From Salinirussus salinus (lineage in GTDB: Archaea > Halobacteriota > Halobacteria > Halobacteriales > Haloarculaceae): DNA of 64,000 bases. The notes beneath the pieces are model-generated. The model had not been told where the DNA came from. It searched no databases and was given only the letters and a program-made list of their open reading frames with translations. The DNA is taken from positions 992,001 to 1,056,000 of the forward strand of contig NZ_WOWO01000002.1 of assembly GCF_009831455.1 (NCBI RefSeq). The letters run 5' to 3'. The position numbers were made by a program, and so were the translations under genes. Of the stretch, positions 1 to 8,759 are shown piece after piece (within the stretch, counting starts at the first letter, position 1; every line of letters begins with the position of its first letter).

Positions 1-398
1 AAGGGGGCGGTGAAGTCGCGCTTGTCGATGTGGTAGCGGTCGTCCGCGGGCGTGAGCACCTCGGACTCGTCGACCATGTCCGCGCCCGCGGCCTCGAGGA
101 TCTCCGCTTCCTTGGTGTGGCCGATGCGGGCCTTGCCCATCACCGGGATCGAGACTTCGTCGATGATCTCCTGCAGGGAGGCGGGGTCGGCCATCCGGGC
201 GACGCCGCCGCGCTTGCGGATGTCCGCCGGAACGGCTTCGAGGTTCATCACCGCGACCGCGCCGACGTCCTCCGCGATGCGGGCCTGTTCGGCGTTGACG
301 ACGTCCATGATCACGCCGCCTTTCTGCATCTTCGCGAAGCCGCGCTTGACCAGCTCGGTCCCGCGCTGCAACTCCTCCAGGTCCGTGTCGTCGTTCAT
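1..398 (-). CDS. pdxS: Pyridoxal 5'-phosphate synthase lyase subunit PdxS (3' end off window)
   Basis: PdxS condenses ribose 5-phosphate, glyceraldehyde 3-phosphate and ammonia (supplied by PdxT) into the vitamin B6 cofactor. About 132 N-terminal residues of the roughly 300-residue TIM barrel are visible. They start [20 protein letters not shown] and include the family signatures [20 protein letters not shown] and [11 protein letters not shown], which carries the substrate lysine. The ATG at 398 is the first Met before the conserved N-terminus. The gene runs off the left edge, so its 3' end and any pdxT neighbour cannot be seen. Identification is secure. Confidence 0.95.
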   Translation of the reverse strand, partial: MNDDTDLEELQRGTELVKRGFAKMQKGGVIMDVVNAEQARIAEDVGAVAVMNLEAVPADIRKRGGVARMADPASLQEIIDEVSIPVMGKARIGHTKEAEILEAAGADMVDESEVLTPADDRYHIDKRDFTAP

Positions 399-530
399 AC
401 CGGAGCCGAGGGTCTGGATTCACTTAACCAATCGGTTGTCCCCCACACGCCCCGGTGGAAACGGGCCTGTCGGCCCGCCGGCCGGCGGACGACCGGTAGG
501 GTTTTGGACGCGCTGGCCCGGGGAGGAGAT

Positions 531-1256
531 ATGGCAACGGCTGGCGTCGGCGCCCGGGTCGAGAAGCTGGTCGCGCGCTACGTCGGCGGCCGGGTTCCCG
601 ACAGCGAGGGGCTGCCCCGCTACGTCGCACCCCTCCCCGAGTGGCTCGAGGACATCGGGCTCCGGCTGGCCTGGCCGGTCGTCCTCGTCAATCTCGCCGG
701 CACCGCCTTCGGCTTCTGGTACTACCGGTTCCAGCTCGCGGACACCTCACTGGTCGCCTGGCCGGTGGTTCCCGACAGCCCGGTGGCGACGCTGTTCATC
801 GCGCTCTCGCTGGCGGCCTGGCGGCTGGACGTCCGTGCCGGACCGCTACACGTCCTCGCCTTCTTCGGCTGTATCAAGCTGGGGGCCTGGACCCCCTACG
901 TCCAGCTCTTTTTGAACGGTCCCGGCGGGATCGCTGCCTGGCTGTACTGGTTTTTGATTCTCAGCCACGCCGCGATGGTCGTCGAGGCCTTCCTGATCCA
1001 CCGGTACGCCAGCTTCACCGTCGGGTCGGTGGCCGTCGCCGCCCTCTGGTACGGCTTCAACGACGTGGTCGACTACTTCTGGCCCCTTGTCGGTGACTTC
1101 CACCACACGGTTCTGCGTGCGGAGGCCACCGGGACGGGCATCAGCCACGCCCTGCCCGCACACGGCTACGCGGCCGCGTGTGCGGTCGTGCTCACCTTCG
1201 CCTGCATCTTCTTCGCGCTGTCGACGCGAGTCGAGAAACTGAAGGCCGGCGGGTGA
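531..1256 (+). CDS. DUF1405 family integral membrane protein
   Basis: A 241-residue polytopic protein with about seven hydrophobic helices after a roughly 45-residue soluble N-terminus. It resembles DUF1405, a membrane family of Bacillus and haloarchaea with no settled function. Visible features are the motif FGFWYYRFQL in the first membrane segment, FFGCIKLGAWTPYV in a middle helix and GFNDVVDYFWP near the end. The ATG at 531 follows a purine-rich GGGGAGGAG stretch and gives a natural N-terminus. An upstream in-frame extension would overlap the pdxS promoter region. It is divergent from pdxS. Confidence 0.75.
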   Translation: MATAGVGARVEKLVARYVGGRVPDSEGLPRYVAPLPEWLEDIGLRLAWPVVLVNLAGTAFGFWYYRFQLADTSLVAWPVVPDSPVATLFIALSLAAWRLDVRAGPLHVLAFFGCIKLGAWTPYVQLFLNGPGGIAAWLYWFLILSHAAMVVEAFLIHRYASFTVGSVAVAALWYGFNDVVDYFWPLVGDFHHTVLRAEATGTGISHALPAHGYAAACAVVLTFACIFFALSTRVEKLKAGG

Positions 1257-1291
1257 ACCGACGCGGCAGGCCCGGCAGGCGGCACGCCCAG

Positions 1292-1693
1292 CTAGCTCAG
1301 TTCGCGCTTGAAGACCTCGTCCGGGCGGATCCGCAGGATCACCCGCTCGGACTGGATGGGGTTGGGGTACTCCTGGTCCATGTACCGCTGTGCGAGTTCG
1401 TCGATGTGCTCGCGGGCGCCCTCGGTCGTCGTCTCCTCGACTTCACCGGTCACCGACAGATAGCGGTAGGGGTTGTCGGGGTCGACCATGCTCGCGGCCA
1501 CCCGCGGGTCCTCGGCGACGTTTTTCGCCTTCCGGCGGTGTCGTTCGGTGTTGACCAGCAGCCGGTCGTCGTCGGCGTCGTAGTCGACCCAGACCGGCGT
1601 GTTGTGTGGCCTGCCGTCCGGGAGCATCGTCACCACGTGGGCGATCGTCGGCTTCTCGAACAGGTCGTGGAATGTTTCCGGGATCTCCGGCAT
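1292..1693 (-). CDS. PPOX-class F420-/flavin-dependent oxidoreductase family protein
   Basis: A 133-residue split-barrel protein of the pyridoxamine-phosphate-oxidase-like superfamily. The N-terminus MPEIPETFHDLFEKP is followed by AHVVTMLPDGRPHNTPVWVD and RHRRKAKNVAEDPRVAASMV, the strand pattern that binds flavin or F420 in these proteins. The ATG at 1693 gives the usual family length. A longer open frame upstream is low-complexity and looks non-genic. The substrate cannot be told from sequence; F420-dependent reductases of this class are frequent in haloarchaea. Confidence 0.8.
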   Translation of the reverse strand: MPEIPETFHDLFEKPTIAHVVTMLPDGRPHNTPVWVDYDADDDRLLVNTERHRRKAKNVAEDPRVAASMVDPDNPYRYLSVTGEVEETTTEGAREHIDELAQRYMDQEYPNPIQSERVILRIRPDEVFKRELS

Positions 1694-1796
1694 CACCGGG
1701 AGGTGTCGCGCCTGCCTAATCAGCCTGCGGGTCGGCGCGGCCGGGTCGGGGTCCGCGGCACGCGACCGCCGCCCGCAGAGGGGCGCCGCCCGTGGC

Positions 1797-2714
1797 TCAG
1801 AGGTCGAGGTCGGCGTCCTCGCCGTTGCGGGAGTGAGAGCGGACCCACAGCTGCCCGATCCGCGAGAGTCGGGTCCGGTAGGACTTGCCGTGTGCCTCCT
1901 GTTCGATGTACCCCTTGCCGCCCGGACCGAGCCTGTCGACATTGTAAATGACCTTCGACCGGAAGGAGTCGGTGTACTCCTCGCCGAGCTCGCGGGCCAG
2001 CCGCTGGGCGAGCTCCGACACCGACTCGAACTCGCCGTGCTCCCCGAGAGTGAAGAGGATCACCTCCTCGAAGGGTTTGACGTTCGAGAAGGAGGCGACG
2101 GGGAGCTCGACGATGTGGCTGCCGTCGATCTCCTTGGCGCCGATGGTGGTCCCGCGCTCGTCGAACTCGCTCAGAAGCGACCGGGCGCTCTCGAAGCGTT
2201 CCTCGATGCGGTCGGCGGTCGCCCCCTCGAGGTCGTCCTGCAGGTCGGCAAGCAGGTCGCGCTGGGCGCGCAGCTCCTCGGCCAGCTCGGTCTCGAGGTA
2301 CTTCTCGGGGACGGTGTAGTAGGTGTGGATCCGGTTGCGGTCCCCCTCCCGCTCGACCATGATCGAGTGGGCGGCAGTCGCGAAGGCGAAGGAGACGGTA
2401 CGGGGCATCGCGGAGACGTTGACCCAGACCTCGTTGCCCCGGTCGAGTTCCTCGTTGATGAGTTCGAACGCCTGTTCGAAGGCGGTGTCGTAGTCGTAGA
2501 CGTCCTCGATGGCGACCCGTTCGGTGTTCGCGCCCAGCAGGTTCCGGTAGTCCTGCTCCAGTTTCTCCGCGAGATTGCGGGAGTACTCGACGTTTGCCTC
2601 GCTGCCCACCGACCCCTCCAGCAGGATGACTCGGTCGACATCCATCTGCTCGCGCACCAGCGGCGCGATGAGCCGGTCGTAATCGAAGCCGACCGGGACG
2701 ATGTGGGTCTGCAT
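1797..2714 (-). CDS. HFX_2341/DUF6293-type regulator: CARF-like sensor plus winged helix
   Basis: A 305-residue protein whose N-terminal half (about 1-150) has a Rossmann-like pattern beginning MQTHIVPVGFDYDRL. It carries NVSAMPRTVSFAFATAAHSI near residues 96-115, which resembles the nucleotide-binding strand/helix of CARF domains in CRISPR-linked regulators. A helical linker with charged heptads follows. The C-terminal third (about 215-295) looks like a winged helix (EVILFTLGEHGEFESVSELA). It sits alone, downstream of an unrelated transporter gene on the same strand. No CRISPR array or cas gene is in the window. Family assignment is fairly sure; ligand sensing is inference. Confidence 0.72.
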   Translation of the reverse strand: MQTHIVPVGFDYDRLIAPLVREQMDVDRVILLEGSVGSEANVEYSRNLAEKLEQDYRNLLGANTERVAIEDVYDYDTAFEQAFELINEELDRGNEVWVNVSAMPRTVSFAFATAAHSIMVEREGDRNRIHTYYTVPEKYLETELAEELRAQRDLLADLQDDLEGATADRIEERFESARSLLSEFDERGTTIGAKEIDGSHIVELPVASFSNVKPFEEVILFTLGEHGEFESVSELAQRLARELGEEYTDSFRSKVIYNVDRLGPGGKGYIEQEAHGKSYRTRLSRIGQLWVRSHSRNGEDADLDL

Positions 2715-2771
2715 GGACCGCCGTTGGCCGCGGGAGGTCGTTAAGCCTCCGGGTCAGTCCGCCGGGAGCCG

Positions 2772-4262
2772 TCAGTCAGCCGAGAGGCGCTCGTAGACCG
2801 AGGCGTCCTCGTCGGCCGTCGGGGAGGTGGCCGCCGAGACGCCGACGGTCAGGACCAGCCCCAGAATCATCCCGAGGACCGACGCCGACCAGCCGCCCAG
2901 CCCCGGCGCGACCGGGAGCTGGTACGAGGAGGGAACGGCCGGGACGAAGACGCTGGCGAGGTAGAACGTCTGGCTCCCCACCACCCCCGCGAGGATGCCG
3001 TCGCGGGTCGTCCCCCGCCAGTACAGCGCCACGGCGACGGGAAGTGCCAGCTGTGCGAACCCGCCGAATGCGGTCTCGCCGATCTGCAGGAGCGTGGCAG
3101 GCTGGAACAGACTGATGACGAAGGAGACCAGCGCGAGCGCGACGACGCCGACCCGGCCGACCAGCGCCTCGCGGCGCTCGGTGACGCCCTCGGCGACCTG
3201 CCGGTAGACGTCCCGCGTGAGATACGACGACCCCGACAGCAGCATCGAGTCGCTGGAGGACATCATCGCGGCGACCGCGCCGGCGATGACCAGCGCCGCG
3301 AACCAGCCGGGCGTGTACGCGGTCAAAAGCGGCGGGAGGATCCGACCGTTGACGTTCGGCGTCACGCCGAGGCCGGCGGCCCACGCGCCGAGCATGAACG
3401 CCGGGACGAACAGGAGAAGCACCAGCACCGGCCACAGCGTGAACGTCCGCTTGATGACCGCCGAGGACTTCGCGACGAAAAAGCGCTGGTTGACCTGCGG
3501 GAACATCGTCACGCCGAAGGCGATGCTGACGGCCGTCGAGATGATGTACGCCGGGGTGTACAGCCCCCCGCCGAGCGAGAGGTGTCCAGGAGTGTTCTCC
3601 GCGAGCAGCGCCGTCGCCGCGGCGGGGCCACCGACGGCACCGAGGATCCAGACAGCCGCCAGCCAGACGATCCCCAGCATGAAGATGCCCTGGAGGGTGT
3701 CCGTCCAGGCGACGCCGCGCATCCCCGAGAGGGCGACGTAGACGATCATGAAGAGGGTCACCCCGCCGGCGCCGGCCCAGTAGGGCACGGCCCCGTCGGT
3801 CAGCGCCGCCAGCGCCGTCCCCGCGCCCTGCTGTTGCAGCGTGATGTAGGGGACGAGCCAGAAGAGGCTGATCCCCGCGACGAGCACGCGCAGGCGCCGC
3901 GACCCGAAGCGGTCTCCGAGCATCTCGCCGAGGGTGACGTGGCCGTGTTTGCGCCCGACAAGCCACTGCTTGTAGCCGACGACGTACCAGAGGATCCCGA
4001 AGAGGACGCCGTCCATCAGCCCCATCACGAGCAACCACTCGGGGCCGTTGGCGAAGGCGGCGGTCGGGCCAGCGAAGAAGGTAAACGCCGACAGCAGCGT
4101 CGCGAAGGTGGTAAACAGCAGGACGACGGTCCCGAACGTCCGGCTCGCGAGGAAGTAGTCCTCGGCGGTGCGGTCGGTCAGCCGGTAGGCTACCAGCCCG
4201 ACCCCGAGCGTGAGCACGAGGTAGGCGACGATGATGCCGACCTGCAGCCCCGTCTCAGCCAT
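2772..4262 (-). CDS. Sodium:solute symporter family transporter (PanF-like)
   Basis: A 496-residue SSS-family permease with about 13 hydrophobic helices. The N-terminus runs MAETGLQVGIIVAYLVLTLG, followed by the SSS signature region EDYFLASRTFG and, later, FGVTMFPQVNQRFF. It overlaps the upstream DUF3311 gene by 8 bases; SSS permeases of the pantothenate-permease type often travel with such a small partner. A Met three residues earlier (4271) is also possible. Substrate is not determined; PanF-like transport of an organic acid by Na+ symport is the family expectation. Confidence 0.85.
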   Translation of the reverse strand: MAETGLQVGIIVAYLVLTLGVGLVAYRLTDRTAEDYFLASRTFGTVVLLFTTFATLLSAFTFFAGPTAAFANGPEWLLVMGLMDGVLFGILWYVVGYKQWLVGRKHGHVTLGEMLGDRFGSRRLRVLVAGISLFWLVPYITLQQQGAGTALAALTDGAVPYWAGAGGVTLFMIVYVALSGMRGVAWTDTLQGIFMLGIVWLAAVWILGAVGGPAAATALLAENTPGHLSLGGGLYTPAYIISTAVSIAFGVTMFPQVNQRFFVAKSSAVIKRTFTLWPVLVLLLFVPAFMLGAWAAGLGVTPNVNGRILPPLLTAYTPGWFAALVIAGAVAAMMSSSDSMLLSGSSYLTRDVYRQVAEGVTERREALVGRVGVVALALVSFVISLFQPATLLQIGETAFGGFAQLALPVAVALYWRGTTRDGILAGVVGSQTFYLASVFVPAVPSSYQLPVAPGLGGWSASVLGMILGLVLTVGVSAATSPTADEDASVYERLSAD

Positions 4263-4479
4263 CGACCTCACCCCGCGACTCGACGCCCAGCCCCCAGGCG
4301 GTCCGCGTGAAGACGTAGAAGACCCCCGCGGTGAGGACCATCCAGCCGACGTGCCACCAGACCCAGACCGGGAGGCCGGCCACGACCTGACTGGACCCCC
4401 ACAGGAACCACGGGACGGCGAGCGCCACGAGCACTACCGCGACGATACTCCATGCGTATTTCGCGTCCGAAGCGGGCAT
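4255..4479 (-). CDS. DUF3311 small membrane protein, partner of the symporter
   Basis: A 74-residue protein with two hydrophobic helices (AWSIVAVVLVALAVPWFLWG and VWWHVGWMVLTAGVFYVF). The family resembles YhdT, the small protein encoded next to pantothenate permease in bacteria. The 8-base overlap with the downstream symporter gene indicates translational coupling and probably a shared complex or shared regulation. Start chosen at the only ATG before the first helix. Confidence 0.8.
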   Translation of the reverse strand: MPASDAKYAWSIVAVVLVALAVPWFLWGSSQVVAGLPVWVWWHVGWMVLTAGVFYVFTRTAWGLGVESRGEVDG

Positions 4480-4560
4480 CCGTACGCTGAATTAACGACG
4501 GAGATGCAAAAAGAATGTTGGTAGCACTCAATGGGCTTTATTGAAGAGGAATTCTATTCA

Positions 4561-4642
4561 TATCCGTCCCGGGCGGCGGCCCCAGTCTTATCCGTCCGGG
4601 CGGTGACGAGTGGGGGGTTCCGGGGATGAGACGGTACGTACC
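4561..4642. promoter_or_regulatory. Repeats in the divergent intergenic region 4480-4741
   Basis: The 262-base gap between the divergent DUF3311 and DUF4870 genes holds two near-identical direct repeats (TATCCGTCCCGGGCGG at 4561-4576 and TATCCGTCCGGGCGG at 4589-4603). It also has a perfect 10-base palindrome GGTACGTACC at 4633-4642, followed by an ACACAA/TTGTGT inverted pair. These could be operator sites for one or both genes. No small gene is evident here. Confidence 0.35.
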
Positions 4643-4741
4643 ACATACACAACAGTTTGTGTCCTGATAGGAGTCTTCCGGGTGCCAGTAACGGGTACTA
4701 CGACGTTATGCCCCCGACAGACATCTAGTGCTACGACCAAC

Positions 4742-5185
4742 ATGGCATCCGAAACCGTCACGGACCCCGAGCCGGCCGGAGACAGCGCACAGCCCGCGGG
4801 ACAACAGGTCGGAGACGCGGGGCTGAACGAGAACGTCGCGGGGGCGCTGTCGTACCTGTTCGGCTTCCTCACGGGCGTGCTGTTTTTCGTCATCGACGAC
4901 CGGCCGGAGGTCCGGTTCCACGCCGCACAGAGCGTCCTGCTCTCGGTGGCTGCTATCGGGTCGTTTGTCCTGCTGACCGTCCTGAACACGGTGCTGTTCG
5001 CCAGCCTGTTCGGCGGCACGTTCGTCGTGGCCACCGTCCTCTGGCTCCTCTTCTCGCTGGTGTGGCTGGTCGTCGGGGTCGGCGGGTTCGTTCTCTGGCT
5101 GTACATGATGTACAGCACCTACACCGGCAGGACGGTCGCGCTCCCTGTGGTCGGCAGCCTGGCGAGAAGCGTCGCGTCGAAGTAG
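4742..5185 (+). CDS. DUF4870 domain membrane protein
   Basis: A 147-residue protein with a charged, acidic N-terminal 30 residues and about three or four hydrophobic helices. The DUF4870 pattern is present: AGALSYLFGFLTGVLFFVID, then RPEVRFHAAQSVLL, then a C-terminal helix ending LWLYMMYSTYTGR. The function of this family is unknown. The ATG at 4742 precedes the acidic N-terminus typical of haloarchaeal members; an extension upstream is Cys/Thr-rich and unlikely to be coding. Confidence 0.75.
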   Translation: MASETVTDPEPAGDSAQPAGQQVGDAGLNENVAGALSYLFGFLTGVLFFVIDDRPEVRFHAAQSVLLSVAAIGSFVLLTVLNTVLFASLFGGTFVVATVLWLLFSLVWLVVGVGGFVLWLYMMYSTYTGRTVALPVVGSLARSVASK

Positions 5186-5347
5186 CGGTCCCGGAGTGGG
5201 GCTGGCCGGTCCTTCGGTTCCAGCGGTCGCAAGCGTGGGCGAACCCGTCAGGTATTTCGGGTGACAGACCCGTATGTACGCTGTCCATGAGCCGATTCAT
5301 GGCATCACCATCCACACCATCACCGTCCCGCCAGGGGCAGATTCACC

Positions 5348-6769
5348 ATGCAGGATTCAGCCAAGTATCTCATTCACGCGAACATCCGCGCGAGCGGGGT
5401 GGTCGAACGGAGTGACGTCGTCGGCGCGATCTTCGGGCAGACGGAGGGGTTGCTGGGGTCGGACCTCGACCTCCGGGACCTCCAGGAGTCCTCGAAGGTC
5501 GGCCGCATCGACGTCGACATCGACTCGGAGGGCGGCCGTTCGTTCGGGACGGTCACCGTCGCGAGCGGGCTCGACAGAGTCGAGACCGCCGTTCTCGCCG
5601 CAGCCCTGGAGACGATCGAGCGGGTCGGTCCCTGCCGGGCCGAACTCCGTGTCAGCAACATCGAGGACGCCCGCGCCGCCAAGCGCCGGGAGCTGGTCGA
5701 CCGCGCCGTCGAGCTGCTCGCGGAGTTCGACGACCGCCAGCTCACCAGCGAGGAGCTACTCGCGGAGGTCCGCCAGCGCGCCGAGGTCGGCGACATCACC
5801 GACTACGAGGGGCTCCCCGCCGGCCCACGGGTGGCCGACAGCGACGCGGTCATCGTCGTCGAGGGTCGGGCCGACGTCCGCCAGCTGCTGGGGTACGGGA
5901 TCAAAAACGCCGTCGCCGTCGAGGGGACGGACGTCCCCGACGCCGTCGCGGAGCTGAGCGCCGACCGGACGGTCACTGCCTTCCTCGACGGCGACCGCGG
6001 CGGCGACCTGATCCTCCGGGAACTCGCCCAGGTCGGGGATGTCGACTACGTCGCCATCGCCCCGACCGGCGAGTCCGTCGAAGACCTCTCCCGGGAGGCC
6101 GTCCTCGACGCACTCCGGGAGAAGGTACCCTACGAGGAGTTCGAGCGGGAGGCGCCCTCGGGGAGCGACGAGTCCGCGCCGCCGGTCGACGCCGACGGCG
6201 GTAGCACGGTCGCGGCTGAGGCCGGGAGCGCGGACGCTACCGGACCCGACTCGCCGGACGGCTCGACCGACGCTCGGGAGCCCGAGCGGAGCGACGACCG
6301 GGCCGGGAGCTCGACGAACGGGCAAAGCACGGAGGCGGAGGCCGGCGAGGGAACGACAGCCAGCGAGGACGACGGGGAGACGGACGCCAGCGACGAGCCG
6401 GACGGGGAGGGGGCGACCCCGCCGGACGGGGCCGAGTCGGTCGAGCAGCGTGACGCGTCCGCCGAGCCGGAGACGCTCCCGGGTCACGTCAGCGCCGTCA
6501 TCGGGGGGCAGACGGGCCGGGCGCGGCTGCTCGACGCCGGGTTCGGGACGCTCGCCGAGGTCGACGCCGACGGGGTCTTCGACGCCGTCGCCGACGCGGA
6601 GGCGGTGCCCGCAGCGGTCGTCCTCGACGGGCCGCTGAGCCAGCGCGTGCTCGACGTGGCCGCCCAGCGCGGCGTCGGACAGGTCGTCGCGGCGGACACC
6701 GACTCCTTCGTCAAACAGCCCACGGGCGTCCGGGTCCGCACGGCCGCGGACTTCGAGGCAGCGACCTGA
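5348..6769 (+). CDS. dnaG: Archaeal DnaG primase-like protein
   Basis: A 473-residue archaeal DnaG. The N-terminal domain begins MQDSAKYLIHANIRASGVVE. The Toprim domain carries VVEGRADV near residue 172 (catalytic Glu) and FLDGDRGGD near 210-218 (metal-binding Asp pair). A long acidic, Gly/Ser/Thr-rich linker spans about 260-370, as in other haloarchaeal versions, and a conserved C-terminal domain follows. In archaea this protein has been linked both to primer synthesis and to the exosome. The linker is the least conserved part and could be mistaken for low complexity. The gene stands alone, followed by a converging acetyltransferase gene. Confidence 0.95.
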   Translation: MQDSAKYLIHANIRASGVVERSDVVGAIFGQTEGLLGSDLDLRDLQESSKVGRIDVDIDSEGGRSFGTVTVASGLDRVETAVLAAALETIERVGPCRAELRVSNIEDARAAKRRELVDRAVELLAEFDDRQLTSEELLAEVRQRAEVGDITDYEGLPAGPRVADSDAVIVVEGRADVRQLLGYGIKNAVAVEGTDVPDAVAELSADRTVTAFLDGDRGGDLILRELAQVGDVDYVAIAPTGESVEDLSREAVLDALREKVPYEEFEREAPSGSDESAPPVDADGGSTVAAEAGSADATGPDSPDGSTDAREPERSDDRAGSSTNGQSTEAEAGEGTTASEDDGETDASDEPDGEGATPPDGAESVEQRDASAEPETLPGHVSAVIGGQTGRARLLDAGFGTLAEVDADGVFDAVADAEAVPAAVVLDGPLSQRVLDVAAQRGVGQVVAADTDSFVKQPTGVRVRTAADFEAAT

Positions 6770-6847
6770 CTGCGGGGCCGGACCGGCAGACAGGGATTCG
6801 TCAGCGTCGGCCAGTCGCCACGGACCGGCCGGTCCGTCGACACGGCC

Positions 6848-7306
6848 TCAGAGGTCCCGGACCATCGCGACCCCATCCCCCGACTCGAAGAAGTCGGGGA
6901 GGCGCTCGAGGACGTCGAAGCCCCGTGACTCGTAGAACCGTCTCGCGCGGCTGTCGCCGGCGCGTGCCGTCACGCGCAGTCGGTCGGGGCCGCCCTCGCG
7001 CCCGCGCAGGTCCGCGACGACCGCGTCGAGCAGGGCCGTGCCGACGCCCTCGCCCTGGCGGGCGGGCGCGACCGCGAGTTCGGGGAGGTAGGCGACTGCG
7101 CCGGCGACGAGGACCGCGTAGCCGACAGGCTCGCCGTCGTCGGCGACGAACAGCGCGGGCGGGCCCTCCGCGGTCGCGGCGCGGAGCAGGTCCGGCGCCG
7201 GCTCGGCGAGTGCAGCGGCCTGTATCCGGCGGAGGTGGGGCAGGTCGCCGGGCTCGCCGCGGCGGACGCCGGGCGTGGGACCGGCGTCGGGCCCGGAGTC
7301 GGTCAT
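6848..7306 (-). CDS. GNAT family N-acetyltransferase
   Basis: A 152-residue acetyltransferase with the acetyl-CoA pyrophosphate loop RQGEGVG in motif A (ELAVAPARQGEGVGTALLDA) and a C-terminal FYESRGFDVLERLP segment typical of GNATs. Its start overlaps the stop of the upstream DUF92 gene by four bases (ATGA), so the two are translationally coupled. The acceptor substrate is unknown; RimI-like protein acetylation is one possibility. Confidence 0.88.
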   Translation of the reverse strand: MTDSGPDAGPTPGVRRGEPGDLPHLRRIQAAALAEPAPDLLRAATAEGPPALFVADDGEPVGYAVLVAGAVAYLPELAVAPARQGEGVGTALLDAVVADLRGREGGPDRLRVTARAGDSRARRFYESRGFDVLERLPDFFESGDGVAMVRDL

Positions 7307-8646
7307 AAGGCGGTCAGCCCGACGGCGACGGCCAGCCCGGCGCCGACCACGGCGGCGGCCAGCGTGGCGAGGAGGTTCACGCCCTGGTTGCCCAGCAGCC
7401 ACCCCTCCAGGGTCGCCCCGAGCAGGCTGTCGACGGTCATCCCGGCGACGCCGGCGGCGGCGACGACGGCCGCCCCGGGCACGCCGAGTTCGGCGAACCC
7501 GACGAAGCCGATGGCGGCGATCAGGAGGGCGCCGGCCAGGCCGGCGAGTTCGCCCTGCCAGGTGACCGCGCCGTCGGTGCCGGGCTCGACCACTTCGAAG
7601 GAGGTGACCAGCCGGGGGTTGTCGTACAGGCCGCCGACCTCGCTGGAGAGGGTATCGGCGAGGGCGGCCGCGAGCGAGCCGGCGAAGGCAAAGAGGAACA
7701 GACGGGGGGAGGTCGACAGCCAGGGGCTGGCGGCCGCGGCGAGCACCGCCACCAGCGCGACCAGCGAGTTCGCGAGGACGTTGCCCGTCCCGCGGGCGCC
7801 CTCGTTCTCCTCGGCGATGCCGCGTTGCTGTTTGACCTCGTAGCCGTACTTCGTCGAGAGGCCGCCGACCCCGAAGAAGGCCACCAGCATGGCGAACCAG
7901 CCGTAGTCCCCGAGCACGATAGTCAGGAGGCTCAGGAGGACGCCGGTGAGCATCCCCGGCAGCGAGGCGGTCTGGAGGGCGTACGAGAGGCCCCCGAGCA
8001 CGGCCGTGACGCCGAGGGCGACGACGATCCGGGTCGGCGTCACCGACAGCGGGAGGGCGGCGAACAGCCACAGCAGCATGGCGACCGAGACCATCACGAG
8101 CGGGTCGTCGCGGCGGAACAGCGCCTCGCGGAGCAGCGCGGCCAGCAGGGCGCCGCTGGCTGCCAGAAAGAGCACCATCGGCCAGGAGGCCGGCAGGTCG
8201 GCCAGCCGGGCGGCGGCGAGCTGGCTGGCGGCGGCGGCGAGAAAGCCGGCGACGACGAAGCCGCTGGTGGTCAGCAGCGCGCCCTGGCGGTACCGGGCGA
8301 CCAGGTGGCCCCCGAAGTTGCCGACTGCGAGCAGGAAGACGGTCCCGACGTAGACCGTGACCGGCATCCCGAATTCGACGGCGAGGATGGCCAGCCCGGC
8401 CGCCGAGAGCGCGAAGCCGGCCAGCCCGTAGAGCTTGCCGTCCTGGCGGTCGCCGGGGCGTGCGAACAGCTCGAACAGCCGTGTTCCGGAGCCGACGGTG
8501 AGCGCGACGGCCGCCACGAGCAGGAAGGGGAGCACGGCAGTGAGGGTGGCGAAGGCGGGCTCCTCGAGCCGTCTGACCCAGGGAACGACCAGCGAGAGCC
8601 CGCCGACCAGCGCGAAGGCGGCTGCACGCCGGACTGTCGATGTCAC
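7303..8646 (-). CDS. DUF92 (TMEM19/VTE6-like) integral membrane protein
   Basis: A 447-residue polytopic protein. The first half is a run of hydrophobic helices. The second half is a DUF92 domain with conserved loops GGLSTKYGYEVKQQRGIAEE, AALADTLSSEVG and PGTDGAVTWQGELAG. DUF92 includes plant VTE6, a CTP-dependent phytyl-phosphate kinase, and is related to dolichol-kinase-like proteins. Here the gene is divergent from a cis-prenyltransferase homologue, which fits a role in polyprenol phosphate metabolism, but that is inference. The GTG at 8646 is preferred because an ATG at 8751 would run through the shared promoter region. Confidence 0.75.
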   Translation of the reverse strand: MTSTVRRAAAFALVGGLSLVVPWVRRLEEPAFATLTAVLPFLLVAAVALTVGSGTRLFELFARPGDRQDGKLYGLAGFALSAAGLAILAVEFGMPVTVYVGTVFLLAVGNFGGHLVARYRQGALLTTSGFVVAGFLAAAASQLAAARLADLPASWPMVLFLAASGALLAALLREALFRRDDPLVMVSVAMLLWLFAALPLSVTPTRIVVALGVTAVLGGLSYALQTASLPGMLTGVLLSLLTIVLGDYGWFAMLVAFFGVGGLSTKYGYEVKQQRGIAEENEGARGTGNVLANSLVALVAVLAAAASPWLSTSPRLFLFAFAGSLAAALADTLSSEVGGLYDNPRLVTSFEVVEPGTDGAVTWQGELAGLAGALLIAAIGFVGFAELGVPGAAVVAAAGVAGMTVDSLLGATLEGWLLGNQGVNLLATLAAAVVGAGLAVAVGLTAL

Positions 8647-8759
8647 GACCTGCGGTACTGCCGAGTCGCACTTACCCCTTCCGGACCCGTTCCGGGCTCC
8701 TGCCCGACTCGTGGGGCCGCTCCCGGTGGATTTACCCCACGGCCGGGCCAAGCGCGGCC

